Positions 1 through 14,500 of a DNA stretch of 64,000 bases are shown here, piece by piece. The stretch is taken from positions 1-64,000 of the forward strand of contig JAPYMA010000106.1 of the NCBI GenBank assembly GCA_035041965.1. The letters run 5' to 3'. Position 1 is the stretch's first letter. Every line of letters begins with the position of its first letter. This DNA comes from Anisakis pegreffii (Eukaryota; Nematoda; Chromadorea; Rhabditida; Anisakidae). A model generated the notes under the pieces. The model did no database searches. It was given only the letters and a program-made list of their open reading frames with translations, and was not told where the DNA came from. A program made the translations under genes and the position numbers.

Positions 1-1052
1 TAGTGATACAATGTGCAATGAACGAGTGCTTCTGCGCTAACTGAGATGGCTTTAGAAAAATAGCAATATCTCGTCAAGAAAGCAAAATCACTCGCAAAGA
101 TATATGTTTTTCTGAATTCAGAGATTCCGCTGGATCGACTGGTGTACAAATATTTATATGTTACTAGTCAAACTTGAGAAGACGGTAGGCTCGAATATGG
201 CAAACCGCATTTCATTAAGAAAATAGCTGTATCTCCTCAGGAAAGCAAAATTGCTCAATAAAATATATGTTTTTCTGAAAGTAGAGGTTCTGAGCAATCG
301 AATGGTGCAAAGAAATTCATATGTTACCGGGCAAAGCTGAGGGTACTGGCATCTTGAAGATTTTAACGCCTATATTGCTGTATTAATGTAATAACATTGA
401 TCTATAGTGATACAATGTGCAATGAACGAGTGCTTCTGCGCTAACTGAGATGGCTTTAGAAAAATAGCAATATCTCGTCAAGAAAGCAAAATCACTCGCA
501 AAGATATATGTTTTTCTGAATTCAGAGATTCCGCTGGATCGACTGGTGTACAAATATTTATATGTTACTAGTCAAACTTGAGAAGACGGTAGGCTCGAAT
601 ATGGCAAACCGCATTTCATTAAGAAAATAGCTGTATCTCCTCAGGAAAGCAAAATTGCTCAATAAAATATATGTTTTTCTGAAAGTAGAGGTTCTGAGCA
701 ATCGAATGGTGCAAAGAAATTCATATGTTACCGGGCAAAGCTGAGGGTACTGGCATCTTGAAGATTTTAACGCCTATATTGCTGTATTAATGTAATAACA
801 TTGATCTATAGTGATACAATGTGCAATGAACGAGTGCTTCTGCGCTAACTGAGATGGCTTTAGAAAAATAGCAATATCTCGTCAAGAAAGCAAAATCACT
901 CGCAAAGATATATGTTTTTCTGAATTCAGAGATTCCGCTGGATCGACTGGTGTACAAATATTTATATGTTACTAGTCAAACTTGAGAAGACGGTAGGCTC
1001 GAATATGGCAAACCGCATTTCATTAAGAAAATAGCTGTATCTCCTCAGGAAA

Positions 1053-1795
1053 GCCAAGAGTGTTCGCTAATGGAAATATATATGTTTTTCTGAAAGTAGA
1101 GGTTCAGAGCAATCGAATGGTGCCGAAAGCTCATATGTTACCGAGGCAAGGCTGAGGGTACTGCAACGTCCTTTGAGGATTTTAACTTTACGCTATATTG
1201 CTGTATTAATGTAATAACATTGGTCTGAAGTGATGATACAATGTGCAATGGTGAACTTGCGAGTGCTTCTGCGCTAGCACAGAGATGCTTTAGAAAATAA
1301 ACAATATCTCATTCAAGAAAGCCAAAATCACTCATATAAGATATGTCATTTTCTGAATTCACAAGATTCACAGCTGGATCGACTGGTGTACAAATATTAT
1401 GCCAATTTTACTGGTCAAACTTGAGGGAGACGGTGGAAACCGAATGTATGGCTCACACTTCGTTAAGAAAATAGAAACATGTCACCATCAGGAAAGCAAA
1501 ATTGCTCGTTAGAGAATACATACAATGTTTTCTACGAAATAGAGGTTCTGAGAGCCAATCGATGGTGCAAGAAAGCTCATGTATATTTATAAGACAAAGC
1601 TGAGGTATGGCACGTCTTGAAGATTTTAACGCCTATATTGCTGCATTAATGTAAATAGCATTGATCTATGGTGATACAATGTGCAATGAACGAGTGCTTC
1701 TGCGCTAGCTGGATAACCTTTAAATAGCAATATCATCAAGAAAGCTTAAAGTCAACTCACTGGGAATGTACCGTATTTATTTTCTGAATTCAGAG
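1053..1795. repeat. Indel-rich satellite island 1
   Basis: The satellite phrase is still recognisable but is broken by many one- to three-base insertions and a few deletions. The distance from the unit start at 809 to that at 2073 is 1264 bp, against 1212 expected for three units, a net gain of 52 bp. The units on both sides are standard. The insertion bias resembles uncorrected long-read sequence more than ordinary point divergence, but real divergence cannot be excluded. Confidence 0.8.
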
Positions 1796-3821
1796 ATTCC
1801 GCCGGATCGACTGGTGTACAAATATATGTTACTGGTCAAACTTGAGAAGACGGTAGGCTCGAATATGGCAAACCGCATTTCATTAAGAAAATAGCTGTAT
1901 CTCCTCAGGAAAGCAAAATTGCTCAATAAAATATATGTTTTTCTGAAAGTAGAGGTTCTGAGCAATCGAATGGTGCAAAGAAATTCATATGTTACCGGGC
2001 AAAGCTGAGGGTACTGGCATCTTGAAGATTTTAACGCCTATATTGCTGTATTAATGTAATAACATTGATCTATAGTGATACAATGTGCAATGAACGAGTG
2101 CTTCTGCGCTAACTGAGATGGCTTTAGAAAAATAGCAATATCTCGTCAAGAAAGCAAAATCACTCGCAAAGATATATGTTTTTCTGAATTCAGAGATTCC
2201 GCTGGATCGACTGGTGTACAAATATTTATATGTTACTAGTCAAACTTGAGAAGACGGTAGGCTCGAATATGGCAAACCGCATTTCATTAAGAAAATAGCT
2301 GTATCTCCTCAGGAAAGCAAAATTGCTCAATAAAATATATGTTTTTCTGAAAGTAGAGGTTCTGAGCAATCGAATGGTGCAAAGAAATTCATATGTTACC
2401 GGGCAAAGCTGAGGGTACTGGCATCTTGAAGATTTTAACGCCTATATTGCTGTATTAATGTAATAACATTGATCTATAGTGATACAATGTGCAATGAACG
2501 AGTGCTTCTGCGCTAACTGAGATGGCTTTAGAAAAATAGCAATATCTCGTCAAGAAAGCAAAATCACTCGCAAAGATATATGTTTTTCTGAATTCAGAGA
2601 TTCCGCTGGATCGACTGGTGTACAAATATTTATATGTTACTAGTCAAACTTGAGAAGACGGTAGGCTCGAATATGGCAAACCGCATTTCATTAAGAAAAT
2701 AGCTGTATCTCCTCAGGAAAGCAAAATTGCTCAATAAAATATATGTTTTTCTGAAAGTAGAGGTTCTGAGCAATCGAATGGTGCAAAGAAATTCATATGT
2801 TACCGGGCAAAGCTGAGGGTACTGGCATCTTGAAGATTTTAACGCCTATATTGCTGTATTAATGTAATAACATTGATCTATAGTGATACAATGTGCAATG
2901 AACGAGTGCTTCTGCGCTAACTGAGATGGCTTTAGAAAAATAGCAATATCTCGTCAAGAAAGCAAAATCACTCGCAAAGATATATGTTTTTCTGAATTCA
3001 GAGATTCCGCTGGATCGACTGGTGTACAAATATTTATATGTTACTAGTCAAACTTGAGAAGACGGTAGGCTCGAATATGGCAAACCGCATTTCATTAAGA
3101 AAATAGCTGTATCTCCTCAGGAAAGCAAAATTGCTCAATAAAATATATGTTTTTCTGAAAGTAGAGGTTCTGAGCAATCGAATGGTGCAAAGAAATTCAT
3201 ATGTTACCGGGCAAAGCTGAGGGTACTGGCATCTTGAAGATTTTAACGCCTATATTGCTGTATTAATGTAATAACATTGATCTATAGTGATACAATGTGC
3301 AATGAACGAGTGCTTCTGCGCTAACTGAGATGGCTTTAGAAAAATAGCAATATCTCGTCAAGAAAGCAAAATCACTCGCAAAGATATATGTTTTTCTGAA
3401 TTCAGAGATTCCGCTGGATCGACTGGTGTACAAATATTTATATGTTACTAGTCAAACTTGAGAAGACGGTAGGCTCGAATATGGCAAACCGCATTTCATT
3501 AAGAAAATAGCTGTATCTCCTCAGGAAAGCAAAATTGCTCAATAAAATATATGTTTTTCTGAAAGTAGAGGTTCTGAGCAATCGAATGGTGCAAAGAAAT
3601 TCATATGTTACCGGGCAAAGCTGAGGGTACTGGCATCTTGAAGATTTTAACGCCTATATTGCTGTATTAATGTAATAACATTGATCTATAGTGATACAAT
3701 GTGCAATGAACGAGCGCTTCTGCGCTAACTGAGATGGCTTTAGAAAAATAGCAATATCTCGTCAAGAAAGCAAAATCACTCGCAAAGATATATGTTTTTC
3801 TGAATTCAGAGATTCCGCTGG

Positions 3822-4650
3822 ATTGATCAGGAGCTGGTAGCTGGTATATTATATGTTCTTAGTCAAAGCAAGTTGACGGAAGGAGGCTTACTGCAGAATC
3901 TGCATGGCAAGCCATTTTATTCAAATAGCTGTATCTCTTGAGGAAGAAACAAAGACACTCAATGATATATGTTTCTGAAAGTAGGGGTTCTGAAACAATC
4001 AGATAGAATTTTAAATATATATTACCGGGCAAGCTGAGGTGCTGGCATCTTGATGAATTTTAACGCCTATATTGCTCTGTATTAATGTAATAACAGTGAT
4101 CCTGGCTGATACAATAATACGCGTGACAGTGCTCTGCTAACTGGATCTGGCGCTTTTAAATAGCAATATATAAATCAGAAGCAAAAAAATCCATATAAAG
4201 ATATATGTTTTCTGAATTCAGGACTACAGCTGGGATCGAACTGAACATTTCAAAATATATTTACCTAGTCAGTAGGAGACGCAGTGGAAACTCAGATGTG
4301 AACTTGAACCGCATTTTCAGGTAAGTACCTGCGTTTACTCTCCTCCAGGAAAGCTTAAGAAAATTGCTCCAATAAAATCATATGTTTTTCTGAAATGAGA
4401 TCGGTGAAGGTAAAATCGATAGAATTTTTAAAAACTCGTATATTACCGAACTAGCTGGGGCCTTATCTTGAATTTTTAACCGCTACTATTAATATGACAA
4501 TGCCATTATCGTTGATCTATAATGATACAATGTATAATGAACGAGTGCTACTCGCTAACTGGGGATGAGCACCTGAAAGCAGCAATATCTCAGCGTCGAA
4601 GAAGCAAAAAAAGGAAAATGCTCGCAAAGGATCATATATTCTTTTTTTCT
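3822..4650. repeat. Indel-rich satellite island 2
   Basis: This is a second noisy stretch between clean units. The unit start at 3689 and the next clean start at 4941 are 1252 bp apart, against 1212 expected. The island begins abruptly inside a unit at about 3822 and the sequence returns to the standard form at about 4645. A short 63-codon ORF at 4522-4713 arises only from the irregular sequence and is not a gene. Confidence 0.8.
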
Positions 4651-4940
4651 GATTCAGAGATTCCGCTGGATCGACTGGTGTACAAATATTTATATGTTAC
4701 TAGTCAAACTTGAGAAGACGGTAGGCTCGAATATGGCAAACCGCATTTCATTAAGAAAATAGCTGTATCTCCTCAGGAAAGCAAAATTGCTCAATAAAAT
4801 ATATGTTTTTCTGAAAGTAGAGGTTCTGAGCAATCGAACGGTGCAAAGAAATTCATATGTTACCGGGCAAAGCTGAGGGTACTGGCATCTTGAAGATTTT
4901 AACGCCTATATTGCTGTATTAATGTAATAACATTGATCTA

Positions 4941-7900
4941 TAGTGATACAATGTGCAATGAATGAGTGCTTCTGCGCTAACTGAGATGGCTTTAGAAAAA
5001 TAGCAATATCTCGTCAAGAAAGCAAAATCACTCGCAAAGATATATGTTTTTCTGAATTCAGAGATTCCGCTGGATCGACTGGTGTACAAATATTTATATG
5101 TTACTAGTCAAACTTGAGAAGACGGTAGGCTCGAATATGGCAAACCGCATTTCATTAAGAAAATAGCTGTATCTCCTCAGGAAAGCAAAATTGCTCAATA
5201 AAATATATGTTTTTCTGAAAGTAGAGGTTCTGAGCAATCGAATGGTGCAAAGAAATTCATATGTTACCGGGCAAAGCTGAGGGTACTGGCATCTTGAAGA
5301 TTTTAACGCCTATATTGCTGTATTAATGTAATAACATTGATCTATAGTGATACAATGTGCAATGAACGAGTGCTTCTGCGCTAACTGAGATGGCTTTAGA
5401 AAAATAGCAATATCTCGTCAAGAAAGCAAAATCACTCGCAAAGATATATGTTTTTCTGAATTCAGAGATTCCGCTGGATCGACTGGTGTACAAATATTTA
5501 TATGTTACTAGTCAAACTTGAGAAGACGGTAGGCTCGAATATGGCAAACCGCATTTCATTAAGAAAATAGCTGTATCTCCTCAGGAAAGCAAAATTGCTC
5601 AATAAAATATATGTTTTTCTGAAAGTAGAGGTTCTGAGCAATCGAATGGTGCAAAGAAATTCATATGTTACCGGGCAAAGCTGAGGGTACTGGCATCTTG
5701 AAGATTTTAACGCCTATATTGCTGTATTAATGTAATAACATTGATCTATAGTGATACAATGTGCAATGAACGAGTGCTTCTGCGCTAACTGAGATGGCTT
5801 TAGAAAAATAGCAATATCTCGTCAAGAAAGCAAAATCACTCGCAAAGATATATGTTTTTCTGAATTCAGAGATTCCGCTGGATCGACTGGTGTACAAATA
5901 TTTATATGTTACTAGTCAAACTTGAGAAGACGGTAGGCTCGAATATGGCAAACCGCATTTCATTAAGAAAATAGCTGTATCTCCTCAGGAAAGCAAAATT
6001 GCTCAATAAAATATATGTTTTTCTGAAAGTAGAGGTTCTGAGCAATCGAATGGTGCAAAGAAATTCATATGTTACCGGGCAAAGCTGAGGGTACTGGCAT
6101 CTTGAAGATTTTAACGCCTATATTGCTGTATTAATGTAATAACATTGATCTATAGTGATACAATGTGCAATGAACGAGTGCTTCTGCGCTAACTGAGATG
6201 GCTTTAGAAAAATAGCAATATCTCGTCAAGAAAGCAAAATCACTCGCAAAGATATATGTTTTTCTGAATTCAGAGATTCCGCTGGATCGACTGGTGTACA
6301 AATATTTATATGTTACTAGTCAAACTTGAGAAGACGGTAGGCTCGAATATGGCAAACCGCATTTCATTAAGAAAATAGCTGTATCTCCTCAGGAAAGCAA
6401 AATTGCTCAATAAAATATATGTTTTTCTGAAAGTAGAGGTTCTGAGCAATCGAATGGTGCAAAGAAATTCATATGTTACCGGGCAAAGCTGAGGGTACTG
6501 GCATCTTGAAGATTTTAACGCCTATATTGCTGTATTAATGTAATAACATTGATCTATAGTGATACAATGTGCAATGAACGAGTGCTTCTGCGCTAACTGA
6601 GATGGCTTTAGAAAAATAGCAATATCTCGTCAAGAAAGCAAAATCACTCGCAAAGATATATGTTTTTCTGAATTCAGAGATTCCGCTGGATCGACTGGTG
6701 TACAAATATTTATATGTTACTAGTCAAACTTGAGAAGACGGTAGGCTCGAATATGGCAAACCGCATTTCATTAAGAAAATAGCTGTATCTCCTCAGGAAA
6801 GCAAAATTGCTCAATAAAATATATGTTTTTCTGAAAGTAGAGGTTCTGAGCAATCGAATGGTGCAAAGAAATTCATATGTTACCGGGCAAAGCTGAGGGT
6901 ACTGGCATCTTGAAGATTTTAACGCCTATATTGCTGTATTAATGTAATAACATTGATCTATAGTGATACAATGTGCAATGAACGAGTGCTTCTGCGCTAA
7001 CTGAGATGGCTTTAGAAAAATAGCAATATCTCGTCAAGAAAGCAAAATCACTCGCAAAGATATATGTTTTTCTGAATTCAGAGATTCCGCTGGATCGACT
7101 GGTGTACAAATATTTATATGTTACTAGTCAAACTTGAGAAGACGGTAGGCTCGAATATGGCAAACCGCATTTCATTAAGAAAATAGCTGTATCTCCTCAG
7201 GAAAGCAAAATTGCTCAATAAAATATATGTTTTTCTGAAAGTAGAGGTTCTGAGCAATCGAATGGTGCAAAGAAATTCATATGTTACCGGGCAAAGCTGA
7301 GGGTACTGGCATCTTGAAGATTTTAACGCCTATATTGCTGTATTAATGTAATAACATTGATCTATAGTGATACAATGTGCAATGAACGAGTGCTTCTGCG
7401 CTAACTGAGATGGCTTTAGAAAAATAGCAATATCTCGTCAAGAAAGCAAAATCACTCGCAAAGATATATGTTTTTCTGAATTCAGAGATTCCGCTGGATC
7501 GACTGGTGTACAAATATTTATATGTTACTAGTCAAACTTGAGAAGACGGTAGGCTCGAATATGGCAAACCGCATTTCATTAAGAAAATAGCTGTATCTCC
7601 TCAGGAAAGCAAAATTGCTCAATAAAATATATGTTTTTCTGAAAGTAGAGGTTCTGAGCAATCGAATGGTGCAAAGAAATTCATATGTTACCGGGCAAAG
7701 CTGAGGGTACTGGCATCTTGAAGATTTTAACGCCTATATTGCTGTATTAATGTAATAACATTGATCTATAGTGATACAATGTGCAATGAACGAGTGCTTC
7801 TGCGCTAACTGAGATGGCTTTAGAAAAATAGCAATATCTCGTCAAGAAAGCAAAATCACTCGCAAAGATATATGTTTTTCTGAATTCAGAGATTCCGCTG

Positions 7901-9384
7901 GATCGACTGGTGTACAAATATTTATATGTTACTAGTCAAACTTGAGAAGACGGTAGGCTCGAATATGGCAAACCGCATTTCATTAAGAAAATAGCTGTAT
8001 CTCCTCAGGAAAGCAAAATTGCTCAATAAAATATATGTTTTTCTGAAAGTAGAGGTTCTGAGCAATCGAATGGTGCAAAGAAATTCATATGTTACCGGGC
8101 AAAGCTGAGGGTACTGGCATCTTGAAGATTTTAACGCCTATATTGCTGTATTAATGTAATAACATTGATCTATAGTGATACAATGTGCAATGAACGAGTG
8201 CTTCTGCGCTAACTGAGATGGCTTTAGAAAAATAGCAATATCTCGTCAAGAAAGCAAAATCACTCGCAAAGATATATGTTTTTCTGAATTCAGAGATTCC
8301 GCTGGATCGACTGGTGTACAAATATTTATATGTTACTAGTCAAACTTGAGAAGACGGTAGGCTCGAATATGGCAAACCGCATTTCATTAAGAAAATAGCT
8401 GTATCTCCTCAGGAAAGCAAAATTGCTCAATAAAATATATGTTTTTCTGAAAGTAGAGGTTCTGAGCAATCGAATGGTGCAAAGAAATTCATATGTTACC
8501 GGGCAAAGCTGAGGGTACTGGCATCTTGAAGATTTTAACGCCTATATTGCTGTATTAATGTAATAACATTGATCTATAGTGATACAATGTGCAATGAACG
8601 AGTGCTTCTGCGCTAACTGAGATGGCTTTAGAAAAATAGCAATATCTCGTCAAGAAAGCAAAATCACTCGCAAAGATATATGTTTTTCTGAATTCAGAGA
8701 TTCCGCTGGATCGACTGGTGTACAAATATTTATATGTTACTAGTCAAACTTGAGAAGACGGTAGGCTCGAATATGGCAAACCGCATTTCATTAAGAAAAT
8801 AGCTGTATCTCCTCAGGAAAGCAAAATTGCTCAATGAAATATATGTTTTTCTGAAAGTAGAGGTTCTGAGCAATCGAATGGTGCAAAGAAATTCATATGT
8901 TACCGGGCAAAGCTGAGGGTACTGGCATCTTGAAGATTTTAACGCCTATATTGCTGTATTAATGTAATAACATTGATCTATAGTGATACAATGTGCAATG
9001 AACGAGTGCTTCTGCGCTAACTGAGATGGCTTTAGAAAAATAGCAATATCTCGTCAAGAAAGCAAAATCACTCGCAAAGATATATGTTTTTCTGAATTCA
9101 GAGATTCCGCTGGATCGACTGGTGTACAAATATTTATATGTTACTAGTCAAACTTGAGAAGACGGTAGGCTCGAATATGGCAAACCGCATTTCATTAAGA
9201 AAATAGCTGTATCTCCTCAGGAAAGCAAAATTGCTCAATAAAATATATGTTTTTCTGAAAGTAGAGGTTCTGAGCAATCGAATGGTGCAAAGAAATTCAT
9301 ATGTTACCGGGCAAAGCTGAGGGTACTGGCATCTTGAAGATTTTAACGCCTATATTGCTGTATTAATGTAATAACATTGATCTA
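4941..9384. repeat. Homogenised block of satellite (11 near-identical units)
   Basis: Eleven consecutive 404-bp units differ from each other at only isolated positions, for example one A-to-G change near 8835. A second such block runs from about 11815 to 16010. Such uniformity is typical of recent amplification or concerted evolution, and it also makes the copy number in an assembly unreliable. Confidence 0.9.
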
Positions 9385-10989
9385 TAGTGATACAATGAGC
9401 AATGAATGAGTGCTTCTGCGCTAACTGAGATGGCTTTAGGAAAATAGCAATATCTCGTCAAGAAAGCAAAATCACTCGCAAAGATATACGTTTTTCTGAA
9501 TTCAGAGATTCCGCTGGATCGACTGGTGTACAAATATTTATATGTTACTAGTCAAACTTGAGAAGACGGTAGGCTCGAATATGGCAAACCGCATTTCATT
9601 AAGAAAATAGCTGTATCTCCTCAGGAAAGCAAAATTGCTCAATAAAATATATGTTTTTCTGAAAGTAGAGGTTCTCGAGCAATCGAATGGTGCGAAAGAA
9701 ACTCATATGTTACCGGGCAAAGCTGAGGGTACTGGCATCTTGAAGATTTTAACGCCTATATTGCTGCTGTATTAATGTAATAACATTGATCTATAGTGAT
9801 ACAATGTGCAATGAACGAGTGCTTCTGCGCTAACTGAGATGAGCTTTAGAAAAATAGCAATATCTCGTCAAGAAAGCAAAATCACTCGCAAAGATATATG
9901 TTTTTCTGAATTCAGAGATTCCGCTGGATCGACTGGTGTACAAATATTTATATGTTACTGGTCAAACTTGAGAAGACGGTAGGCTCGAATATGGCAAACC
10001 GCATTTCATTAAGAAAATAGCTGTATCTCCTCAGGAAAGCAAAATTGCTCAATGAAATATATGTTTTTCTGAAAGTAGAGGTTCTGAGCAATCGAATGGT
10101 GCAAAAGAAACTCATATGTTACCGGGCAAAGCTGAGGGTACTGGCATCTTGAAGATTTTAACGCCTATATTGCTGCATTAATGTAATAACATTGATCCTA
10201 TAGTGATACAATGCATAATGAACGGTATCTGCGCGCTACTGAATGGCTTTAAGAAATAGTATCTCGTCAAAGAAAGCAAAATCCACGCAAAAGATATATG
10301 TTTTTCTGATTCAGAGATTCCGCTGGATCGACTGGTGTACAAATATTATGTTACTGGTCAAGAAGCTTAGCGAGGAGACGTCGAATATGGCAGAAAATAC
10401 CCTTTCGCAAATTAAGTAAATAGCTGTATCTCCTCAAGAAAGCAAAATCGCTCAATAAAATATATGTTTTTCTGAAAGGAGAGATTCTGAGCAATCGAAT
10501 GGTGCAAAGAAATTCATATGTTACCGGGCAAAGCTGAGGGTACTGGCATCTTGAAGATTTTAACGCCTATATTGCTGTATTAATGTAATAACATTGATCT
10601 ATAGTGATACAATGTGCAATGAATGAGTGCTTCTGCGCTAACTGAGATGGCTTTAGAAAAATAGCAATATCTCGTCAAGAAAGCAAAATCACTCGCAAAG
10701 ATATATGTTTTTCTGAATTCAGAGATTCCGCTGGATCGACTGGTGTACAAATATTTATATGTTACTAGTCAAACTTGAGAAGACGGTAGGCTCGAATATG
10801 GCAAACCGCATTTCATTAAGAAAATAGCTGTATCTCCTCAGGAAAGCAAAATTGCTCAATAAAATATATGTTTTTCTGAAAGTAGAGGTTCTGAGCAATC
10901 GAATGGTGCAAAGAAATTCATATGTTACCGGGCAAAGCTGAGGGTACTGGCATCTTGAAGATTTTAACGCCTATATTGCTGTATTAATG

Positions 10990-11520
10990 TATAACATTGA
11001 TCTACAGTGATACAATGTGTATTGAATGAGTACCTCTAACCTAATTGAGATGTCTTTAGAAAAATAGCTATATCTCGTCATAAAGCAAAATCACTCGCAA
11101 AGATACATGTTTATCTGAATTCAGAGATCCCGCTGGATCGACTGGTGTACAAATATTTACATGTTACTGGTCAAACTTGAGGAGACGGTAGGCTCGAAGA
11201 TGGCAAACCGCATTTCATTAAGGAAATAGCTATATCTACTCAAGAAAGCAAAATCGCTCATTAAAATATATGTTTTTCTGAAAGTAGAGATTCTTAGCAA
11301 TCGAACGGTGCAAAGAAATTCATATGTTACCGGGCAAAGCTGAGGGTACTGGTACCTTGAAGATTTTAACGCCTATATTGCTGCATTATTGTAATAAGCG
11401 TTGCAGTCTATAGTGTTACAATGTGCAATGAACGGAAGTGCTTCTGCGCTAGCTGCAGATTAGCTTTAGAAAAATAGCAATATCTCGTCAAAGCAAAATC
11501 ACTCGCAAAGATATATGTTT
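10990..11520. repeat. Substitution-diverged satellite units
   Basis: The satellite here differs from the standard unit mostly by base substitutions and keeps its length (from 9385 to 11815 is 2430 bp against 2424 for six units). This looks like genuinely older or differently homogenised copies, in contrast to the indel-rich islands. A smaller indel-rich patch precedes it at about 10200-10440. Confidence 0.75.
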
Positions 11521-14500
11521 TCTGAATTCAGAGATTCCGCTGGATCGACTGGTGTACAAATATTTATATGTTACTAGTCAAACTTGAGAAGACGGTAGGC
11601 TCGAATATGGCAAACCGCATTTCATTAAGAAAATAGCTGTATCTCCTCAGGAAAGCAAAATTGCTCAATAAAATATATGTTTTTCTGAAAGTAGAGGTTC
11701 TGAGCAATCGAATGGTGCAAAGAAATTCATATGTTACCGGGCAAAGCTGAGGGTACTGGCATCTTGAAGATTTTAACGCCTATATTGCTGTATTAATGTA
11801 ATAACATTGATCTATAGTGATACAATGTGCAATGAACGAGTGCTTCTGCGCTAACTGAGATGGCTTTAGAAAAATAGCAATATCTCGTCAAGAAAGCAAA
11901 ATCACTCGCAAAGATATATGTTTTTCTGAATTCAGAGATTCCGCTGGATCGACTGGTGTACAAATATTTATATGTTACTAGTCAAACTTGAGAAGACGGT
12001 AGGCTCGAATATGGCAAACCGCATTTCATTAAGAAAATAGCTGTATCTCCTCAGGAAAGCAAAATTGCTCAATAAAATATATGTTTTTCTGAAAGTAGAG
12101 GTTCTGAGCAATCGAATGGTGCAAAGAAATTCATATGTTACCGGGCAAAGCTGAGGGTACTGGCATCTTGAAGATTTTAACGCCTATATTGCTGTATTAA
12201 TGTAATAACATTGATCTATAGTGATACAATGTGCAATGAACGAGTGCTTCTGCGCTAACTGAGATGGCTTTAGAAAAATAGCAATATCTCGTCAAGAAAG
12301 CAAAATCACTCGCAAAGATATATGTTTTTCTGAATTCAGAGATTCCGCTGGATCGACTGGTGTACAAATATTTATATGTTACTAGTCAAACTTGAGAAGA
12401 CGGTAGGCTCGAATATGGCAAACCGCATTTCATTAAGAAAATAGCTGTATCTCCTCAGGAAAGCAAAATTGCTCAATAAAATATATGTTTTTCTGAAAGT
12501 AGAGGTTCTGAGCAATCGAATGGTGCAAAGAAATTCATATGTTACCGGGCAAAGCTGAGGGTACTGGCATCTTGAAGATTTTAACGCCTATATTGCTGTA
12601 TTAATGTAATAACATTGATCTATAGTGATACAATGTGCAATGAACGAGTGCTTCTGCGCTAACTGAGATGGCTTTAGAAAAATAGCAATATCTCGTCAAG
12701 AAAGCAAAATCACTCGCAAAGATATATGTTTTTCTGAATTCAGAGATTCCGCTGGATCGACTGGTGTACAAATATTTATATGTTACTAGTCAAACTTGAG
12801 AAGACGGTAGGCTCGAATATGGCAAACCGCATTTCATTAAGAAAATAGCTGTATCTCCTCAGGAAAGCAAAATTGCTCAATAAAATATATGTTTTTCTGA
12901 AAGTAGAGGTTCTGAGCAATCGAATGGTGCAAAGAAATTCATATGTTACCGGGCAAAGCTGAGGGTACTGGCATCTTGAAGATTTTAACGCCTATATTGC
13001 TGTATTAATGTAATAACATTGATCTATAGTGATACAATGTGCAATGAACGAGTGCTTCTGCGCTAACTGAGATGGCTTTAGAAAAATAGCAATATCTCGT
13101 CAAGAAAGCAAAATCACTCGCAAAGATATATGTTTTTCTGAATTCAGAGATTCCGCTGGATCGACTGGTGTACAAATATTTATATGTTACTAGTCAAACT
13201 TGAGAAGACGGTAGGCTCGAATATGGCAAACCGCATTTCATTAAGAAAATAGCTGTATCTCCTCAGGAAAGCAAAATTGCTCAATAAAATATATGTTTTT
13301 CTGAAAGTAGAGGTTCTGAGCAATCGAATGGTGCAAAGAAATTCATATGTTACCGGGCAAAGCTGAGGGTACTGGCATCTTGAAGATTTTAACGCCTATA
13401 TTGCTGTATTAATGTAATAACATTGATCTATAGTGATACAATGTGCAATGAACGAGTGCTTCTGCGCTAACTGAGATGGCTTTAGAAAAATAGCAATATC
13501 TCGTCAAGAAAGCAAAATCACTCGCAAAGATATATGTTTTTCTGAATTCAGAGATTCCGCTGGATCGACTGGTGTACAAATATTTATATGTTACTAGTCA
13601 AACTTGAGAAGACGGTAGGCTCGAATATGGCAAACCGCATTTCATTAAGAAAATAGCTGTATCTCCTCAGGAAAGCAAAATTGCTCAATAAAATATATGT
13701 TTTTCTGAAAGTAGAGGTTCTGAGCAATCGAATGGTGCAAAGAAATTCATATGTTACCGGGCAAAGCTGAGGGTACTGGCATCTTGAAGATTTTAACGCC
13801 TATATTGCTGTATTAATGTAATAACATTGATCTATAGTGATACAATGTGCAATGAACGAGTGCTTCTGCGCTAACTGAGATGGCTTTAGAAAAATAGCAA
13901 TATCTCGTCAAGAAAGCAAAATCACTCGCAAAGATATATGTTTTTCTGAATTCAGAGATTCCGCTGGATCGACTGGTGTACAAATATTTATATGTTACTA
14001 GTCAAACTTGAGAAGACGGTAGGCTCGAATATGGCAAACCGCATTTCATTAAGAAAATAGCTGTATCTCCTCAGGAAAGCAAAATTGCTCAATAAAATAT
14101 ATGTTTTTCTGAAAGTAGAGGTTCTGAGCAATCGAATGGTGCAAAGAAATTCATATGTTACCGGGCAAAGCTGAGGGTACTGGCATCTTGAAGATTTTAA
14201 CGCCTATATTGCTGTATTAATGTAATAACATTGATCTATAGTGATACAATGTGCAATGAACGAGTGCTTCTGCGCTAACTGAGATGGCTTTAGAAAAATA
14301 GCAATATCTCGTCAAGAAAGCAAAATCACTCGCAAAGATATATGTTTTTCTGAATTCAGAGATTCCGCTGGATCGACTGGTGTACAAATATTTATATGTT
14401 ACTAGTCAAACTTGAGAAGACGGTAGGCTCGAATATGGCAAACCGCATTTCATTAAGAAAATAGCTGTATCTCCTCAGGAAAGCAAAATTGCTCAATAAA

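Noticed and set aside
4522..4713. 63-codon plus-strand ORF inside the satellite
   Set aside because: It exists only in an indel-rich copy of the repeat; no standard unit keeps the frame open.
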